The position numbers and the translations under genes were made by a program. This document shows positions 60,565 through 64,000 of a DNA stretch of 64,000 nucleotides, piece after piece (within the stretch, counting starts at the first letter, position 1; each line of letters starts with the position of its first letter). The notes beneath the pieces were generated by a model that saw nothing but the letters and a program-made list of their open reading frames with translations, had not been told where the DNA came from and ran no database searches. Where the stretch lies: assembly GCF_025151535.1 (NCBI RefSeq), contig NZ_CP102288.1, positions 1,886,501 through 1,950,500 on the forward strand, in the 5' to 3' direction. The stretch is from Segatella copri DSM 18205. Lineage in GTDB: Bacteria; Bacteroidota; Bacteroidia; Bacteroidales; Bacteroidaceae.

Positions 60565-60980
60565 TAATAGTCAATGCTTTGTTTTTACTAAAATGTCTTG
60601 GAAATGGCCAAAACCAAATCCAAGTGCAAAGATACAAATATTATTTGAAAATCAACAATATTTTATGAAAAAGAATTTATAAAGAGACAAATAATGCATT
60701 TTTCCCGTAATCTTATCAAAGGAGTTCATTCGCCCAAATCCACCAAACAACAAACTTGGCACTATAACTATAACAAAAACGACCCGCCGATTTAAGCTTC
60801 ATCGAGAGGCTTGGCGGGTTCTTGTTTCTGGCTGCAAATTTACAACATAAAATCTGAATCTCCAAACATTTTGGAGAAATAATTGCATTAATTCTGAAAA
60901 TAATTTTTCCAAAACAAAAGTGCAATAATCTACAAGTCAACAACTTAACTTTATTTAACTATAAAAAAGTTTACCATTTC
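60565..60980. other. Non-coding stretch before unknown gene
   Basis: AT-rich, with an inverted repeat CCCGCC/GGCGGG around 60783-60817 (AACCCGCC... and ...GGCGGGTT on the plus strand) that is probably a terminator-type hairpin. No gene seen. Confidence 0.4.
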
Positions 60981-61011
60981 TTGCTACATTTGTATTATTT
61001 TCGTAACTTTG
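60981..61011 (+). promoter_or_regulatory. Promoter of unknown 393-residue gene
   Basis: TTG at 60981-60983 and TAACTTTG at 61004-61011, 20 bases apart; the start codon is about 90 bases downstream. Confidence 0.6.
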
Positions 61012-61100
61012 TACTTGTCAAGGAGTAATAAGCCCCGAACACCCCTATATGTGCGAGATTGTTACTGCCGAGAGAAGTTGAATATTTAAAAAGTAATTAC

Positions 61101-62282
61101 ATGCAGTATACAACCGTACTCGATGCCTCTGACAAAAGTTTTGAGAGCATCATTCAAAATGCAATGGCCTTTGAAGACAGCAAAATACTTGCTGCCATTC
61201 AAAGTCGTGACTACGAGGAAAACGATGTCTATCTTTTCTGTACCGACCTCAAAATTAGCACCGCAAGATTGGAGAAAGAATACTTGGCGCTCAAAGAATT
61301 TGCCAAGGTTTTCAATAAACTCTACGCCACAAACTACAACCAGTGTTTCAATACAGCCCTTACTTTGAGTCGTAAACTGAGAAGCACTATTTCTAGCACC
61401 AAGAAAATATTCAGAAAAATGTGCCCTGTAGTCAGAAAAAACACAGCCTATACCAAGGAACAAAACATCAAACTATCTGTATTCGACCATTCATTTTTGA
61501 CAGGACTTCCCTATAGCGAGGATATGTTTGGGTTAGAAAATTACCCTGAATGTGTAAAAGATCTTTGCTTGTCAGCAAGAAACTTTTTCCTCAAATTGAC
61601 GGGCATCATGTTGCTTTGTCGTGAAATCATCCAAAAAGAAAGATATATTAGAACTCATCCTGACTTATGCAACAAGATTTACCAAGAAAACTATCAAGAA
61701 GTCGCAAAAAAATCGCACGACACGATTAACGCCTTCAAAAGTTTAGGAACAACGCTCCCCATAGATGCTATGTCTAAAAGAATACATGGCCCTAAATCTC
61801 TACAACAGGCTATCTGCGATTGCTTCCATGTATTCAATCCGAGCCAATTCCAGTTATTTGTCATTTTCGACACGATTGAGAAAGGGAAGAAAGCTGGACT
61901 CACTTGTGAAGAGTCTATCCTATGGCCTAACAACCATGACCTTGCAAAACAAGTAAGACTAGTAATAGAACACTTCGATGAACTCGACATAGAAGGGAGA
62001 TATAATAAGAAACTAAATAAACATCACATCAAGGCGAAAGTTATTGTCATGGTGATGGAATGGGCTGGTATCATCGGAAGCGGCAAAGAAGCTAAATTTA
62101 TCAAGTATTTCCAAAACACATATCATGGTAAATACCTGGTTCCAGCAGGCAACTCAGGTTCCAATGGCAGCAAAAATAAGTTTACAGAAGAAGAATACGC
62201 TCAGTTTGTAGAAAAAATCAAACCCATTATCAATAGTAAAAAAGAGAAGGCTGTTGCGATTCCGATTCATGTCACTGCATAA
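61101..62282 (+). CDS. Hypothetical protein of unknown function
   Basis: 393 residues from MQYTTVLDASDKSFESIIQN. Largely helical, basic, no recognised domain; central SLQQAICDCFHVFNPSQFQL and C-terminal KFIKYFQNTYHGKYLVPAGN then a Ser/Gly/Lys spacer and FTEEEYAQFVEKIKPIIN. No signal or membrane segment. The frame opens 14 codons earlier; the ATG at 61101 fits an A-rich leader. It lies just before the integrative-element genes and has its own promoter. Its role is unknown. Confidence 0.6.
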   Translation: MQYTTVLDASDKSFESIIQNAMAFEDSKILAAIQSRDYEENDVYLFCTDLKISTARLEKEYLALKEFAKVFNKLYATNYNQCFNTALTLSRKLRSTISSTKKIFRKMCPVVRKNTAYTKEQNIKLSVFDHSFLTGLPYSEDMFGLENYPECVKDLCLSARNFFLKLTGIMLLCREIIQKERYIRTHPDLCNKIYQENYQEVAKKSHDTINAFKSLGTTLPIDAMSKRIHGPKSLQQAICDCFHVFNPSQFQLFVIFDTIEKGKKAGLTCEESILWPNNHDLAKQVRLVIEHFDELDIEGRYNKKLNKHHIKAKVIVMVMEWAGIIGSGKEAKFIKYFQNTYHGKYLVPAGNSGSNGSKNKFTEEEYAQFVEKIKPIINSKKEKAVAIPIHVTA

Positions 62283-62573
62283 AATTATCTAGATATTTTG
62301 TCTTTATCGCTTCAAGATATGGATTGTTCGAGTAACGAGCAATCCATTATTTTTTTTACACATTACCACTACCTTCATCCCAATCTCTCATTATCTGTAT
62401 CCAAATTACTATTTATCTGTATAATTCACCTACTTCACCATACACATCTCCAGAACCTATCCATTTATCGGACTTTCTAAAATACAGATATTTCCTTATC
62501 TCTTAGACAGATAGCCTAACTTACGAGACATAACGTAATTTGAGCAAATACAGTCGCGTATTTTTATTTTGAA
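62283..62573. other. Non-coding stretch between unknown gene and element
   Basis: Contains GGATTGTTCGAGTAACGAGCAATCC (62321-62345 region), a hairpin followed by a T-run that would terminate the preceding gene. The remainder is AT-rich; no gene seen. Confidence 0.5.
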
Positions 62574-62592
62574 TACTTTTGCATTACTTTTG
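62574..62592 (+). promoter_or_regulatory. Tandem TACTTTTG promoter boxes
   Basis: TACTTTTG at 62574-62581 and again at 62585-62592, 130 bases before the HTH gene. Two staggered -7 boxes may give alternative start sites. Confidence 0.55.
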
Positions 62593-62723
62593 CACCCAGA
62601 AACCTTTATGGGATGCATACCATATTCTTTATGAGCACTGCGGAACAGAAGTCTCACGCCGTGTTGGTTTCATGCAGATGATGCCTAGGGTGACTTCGGG
62701 AAAAACACATCTGCCAAAACATT

Positions 62724-63083
62724 ATGGAGAAGAAATATCTCTCGATGCAGCCTTTGCAAAGTTTGCAAGGTTTGCAAAACGTGCAAAGTGTGCAGTCTAC
62801 ACAAGCCGTGCAAGCTCCTACCCTCACCCCACTCGACCAGTGGCACGACAACTATGAGGTGATGGAGATGTTTCACATCAGTCAGCGTACCTTGCAAACG
62901 CTCCGTTCCAACGGCAAGCTGCCCTTCGCCAAGATGGGCGGAAGATGCTACTACAAGGAAAGCGACCTGCAACAACTCATGGAGGAATCCTACAGAGACA
63001 GCAGAGTGAAGCCTATGCCAAAAGACAAGGTTATGCCAAAGGTCGAGCAACCAGCAAAGGAAGGAGGCACACCATGCCAATGA
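62724..63083 (+). CDS. Excisionase-type HTH protein with LQx repeats
   Basis: 119 residues. The N-terminus has a run of three-residue LQx/VQx repeats (about 8-30, MQPLQSLQGLQNVQSVQSTQ), coded by nearly tandem 9-bp units. The middle is a MerR/HTH_17-type domain: YEVMEMFHISQRTLQTLRSNGKLPFAKMGGRCYYKESDLQQLME. The C-terminus is basic. Such helix-turn-helix proteins open integrative elements of Bacteroidota and act as excisionase or regulator. It overlaps the next gene by ten bases. Confidence 0.8.
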   Translation: MEKKYLSMQPLQSLQGLQNVQSVQSTQAVQAPTLTPLDQWHDNYEVMEMFHISQRTLQTLRSNGKLPFAKMGGRCYYKESDLQQLMEESYRDSRVKPMPKDKVMPKVEQPAKEGGTPCQ

Positions 63084-63661
63084 CCATTGACCAACTCCAC
63101 GAGCATCGGATGCAATATTACCGACATCCCATCTCTAACGTGTTGAGCCACAACCGTGTGAGCATCTACCATCTTTGGACTTACATCACCAATCCTCTGC
63201 TCTACAAGCAAGCCACGGACACGCTCCGTGGCATTGCCGACGAGAAAGAGCGCAAGGCTTTCAAGGCAAAGGAATTTGACTACATCCTGGCAAGCGGCAC
63301 CTTCAGCAGTCGCAACGACCAAGGTCTCATCCAGCACTCCAGTCTGCTCTGCATCGACATCGACCACATCGGTTACGAACAGGTGGAAGACCTCAAGCAG
63401 CAATTCATACACGATGAGGTGATGAAGGAAAACTTCGAACTGGAACTGGCCTTCCGCAGTCCTTCGGGTGATGGACTGAAGCTCATCGTAGCAATAGACT
63501 TGCAAGAGGCTGACCATGCCACTTGGTTTCTTGCTCTGCAAAACTACATTCGATTGAATTATGGAGTGGACATTGACCCTGCTTGCAAAAACGTGAGCCG
63601 AGCCTGTTTCCTACCCTACGACCGACATTGTTACGTGAACCCACTCGTATGCCCTTTTTAA
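63074..63661 (+). CDS. VirE-N-type (BT4734/BF3469) protein
   Basis: 195 residues from MPMTIDQLHEHRMQYYRHPI. LLCIDIDHIGYEQVEDLKQQF and AFRSPSGDGLKLIVAIDL are the acidic DxD and SPSGxGLK motifs of the VirE N-terminal family, an archaeo-eukaryotic primase-like fold, ending ACFLPYDRHCYVNP. It overlaps the HTH gene by ten bases and follows an unusually SD-like GGAGG. A second ATG at 63080 would give an ATGA overlap. Likely a replication or priming function of the element. Confidence 0.8.
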   Translation: MPMTIDQLHEHRMQYYRHPISNVLSHNRVSIYHLWTYITNPLLYKQATDTLRGIADEKERKAFKAKEFDYILASGTFSSRNDQGLIQHSSLLCIDIDHIGYEQVEDLKQQFIHDEVMKENFELELAFRSPSGDGLKLIVAIDLQEADHATWFLALQNYIRLNYGVDIDPACKNVSRACFLPYDRHCYVNPLVCPF

Positions 63662-63780
63662 GTGAAGAACGAAGAGTGAAGAAACAGCGTTCGGCGGCCG
63701 AAGGGAAAGCCAATTCAAATGCCTTTCAAATGGCATCATAACGTTATTAAAAACATCAAAAGTATAAGGAGATAACAATT

Positions 63781-64000
63781 ATGACAACTAAGAAATCATT
63801 CAGCCCAAAGCAATGGGCTAACATCAATACTGCGGAACAAATCCGCACAGTGACCAGTCGTATCGTGGAGATGGGTATCGACATCACCGCAGGCTATAAC
63901 CGTTGGCGCAACATCGCCTTTGGCATCTCGCTCGAAATGGGCGAGGAAGGCAGAAGCTTCTTCCACGACATCAGTCGATTCAATGCCGATTACAACCACA
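63781..64000 (+). CDS. PriCT-2/DUF3987-type protein, N-terminal part only
   Basis: The reading frame starts at ATG 63781 with MTTKKSFSPKQWANINTAEQ and runs off the window end (73 residues seen). DITAGYNRWRNIAFGISLEMGEEGRSFFHDISRFNADYN is the PriCT-2 pattern (W-x-N-I-x-F, then GRSFFHxISRFNxxY). These domains are usually fused to, or followed by, a DUF3987 helicase/primase, the expected continuation. Third gene of the element. Confidence 0.78.
   Translation, partial: MTTKKSFSPKQWANINTAEQIRTVTSRIVEMGIDITAGYNRWRNIAFGISLEMGEEGRSFFHDISRFNADYNH

Overview
The window looks like a chromosomal segment of a Bacteroidota bacterium of the Prevotella/Segatella copri type. This rests on recurrent TAnnTTTG promoter boxes, A-rich leaders in place of Shine-Dalgarno sites, Bacteroidota-restricted families (DUF5683, smalltalk peptide, HU-like protein with acidic tail, VirE-N/DUF3987 proteins, DUF5675, DUF4112) and moderate GC broken by AT-rich islands. 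The species is an inference.

Region 1 (1-15.4 kb) is core: lpxB (cut by the window edge) and surE run left; parA, parB, a DUF5683 protein, an MltD-like LysM transglycosylase and a bifunctional Rel/SpoT run right. They are followed by a pectinesterase, a MerR-type regulator, alaS, an AAA ATPase behind an operator array, a gamma-carbonic-anhydrase-like protein, a truncated ATPase remnant under intact operators, and a WYL regulator.

Region 2 (15.6-23.1 kb, all leftward) holds poorly known genes: DIP1984-like, two tandem paralogues, a leucine-rich protein, a uracil-DNA-glycosylase-like protein, DUF4112, a 727-residue coiled-coil protein and small membrane proteins. It ends in a palindromic repeat, a 162-bp duplication and a gene fragment.

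Region 3 (24.1-31.9 kb, leftward, AT-rich) is the most striking part. A compact operon encodes a small basic protein, a broken zinc-ribbon protein, a membrane-anchored GrpE-like protein, a membrane-anchored Hsp70-like protein, a HerA/VirB4-type ATPase with a hydrophobic insert between serine-rich repeats, an Endonuclea_NS_2-type nuclease with a frameshifted 3' end, and one or two small immunity-like genes, the first also frameshifted. I read it as a candidate chaperone-assisted toxin deployment or defence system that I cannot match to a described one.

Region 4 (32.7-46.3 kb) is the Bacteroidota HU/smalltalk...VirE-N-DUF3987/DUF5675/amidase set. Its middle is occupied by an AT-rich restriction-modification island: a PmeII-like endonuclease, a phospholipase-D-fold nuclease and two adenine methyltransferases, with a duplicated promoter. 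TGACCG iterons surround an AT-rich palindrome, and two inverted near-copies lie at the ends of the region.

Region 5 (46.7-54.9 kb) is housekeeping: MFS exporter, M3 peptidase, double-thioredoxin protein, an MBOAT/SGNH O-acylation pair, a SprT-like protein, a small membrane peptide and tRNA-Tyr. Region 6 (55.0-60.6 kb) has a group II intron 3' remnant, a type III-like Res/Mod pair and a MITE-like element. Region 7 (61.0 kb to the end) has a gene of unknown function and then the first genes of an integrative element (HTH, VirE-N and PriCT-2-type proteins), cut by the window end. No rRNA, CRISPR array or intact transposase was seen.
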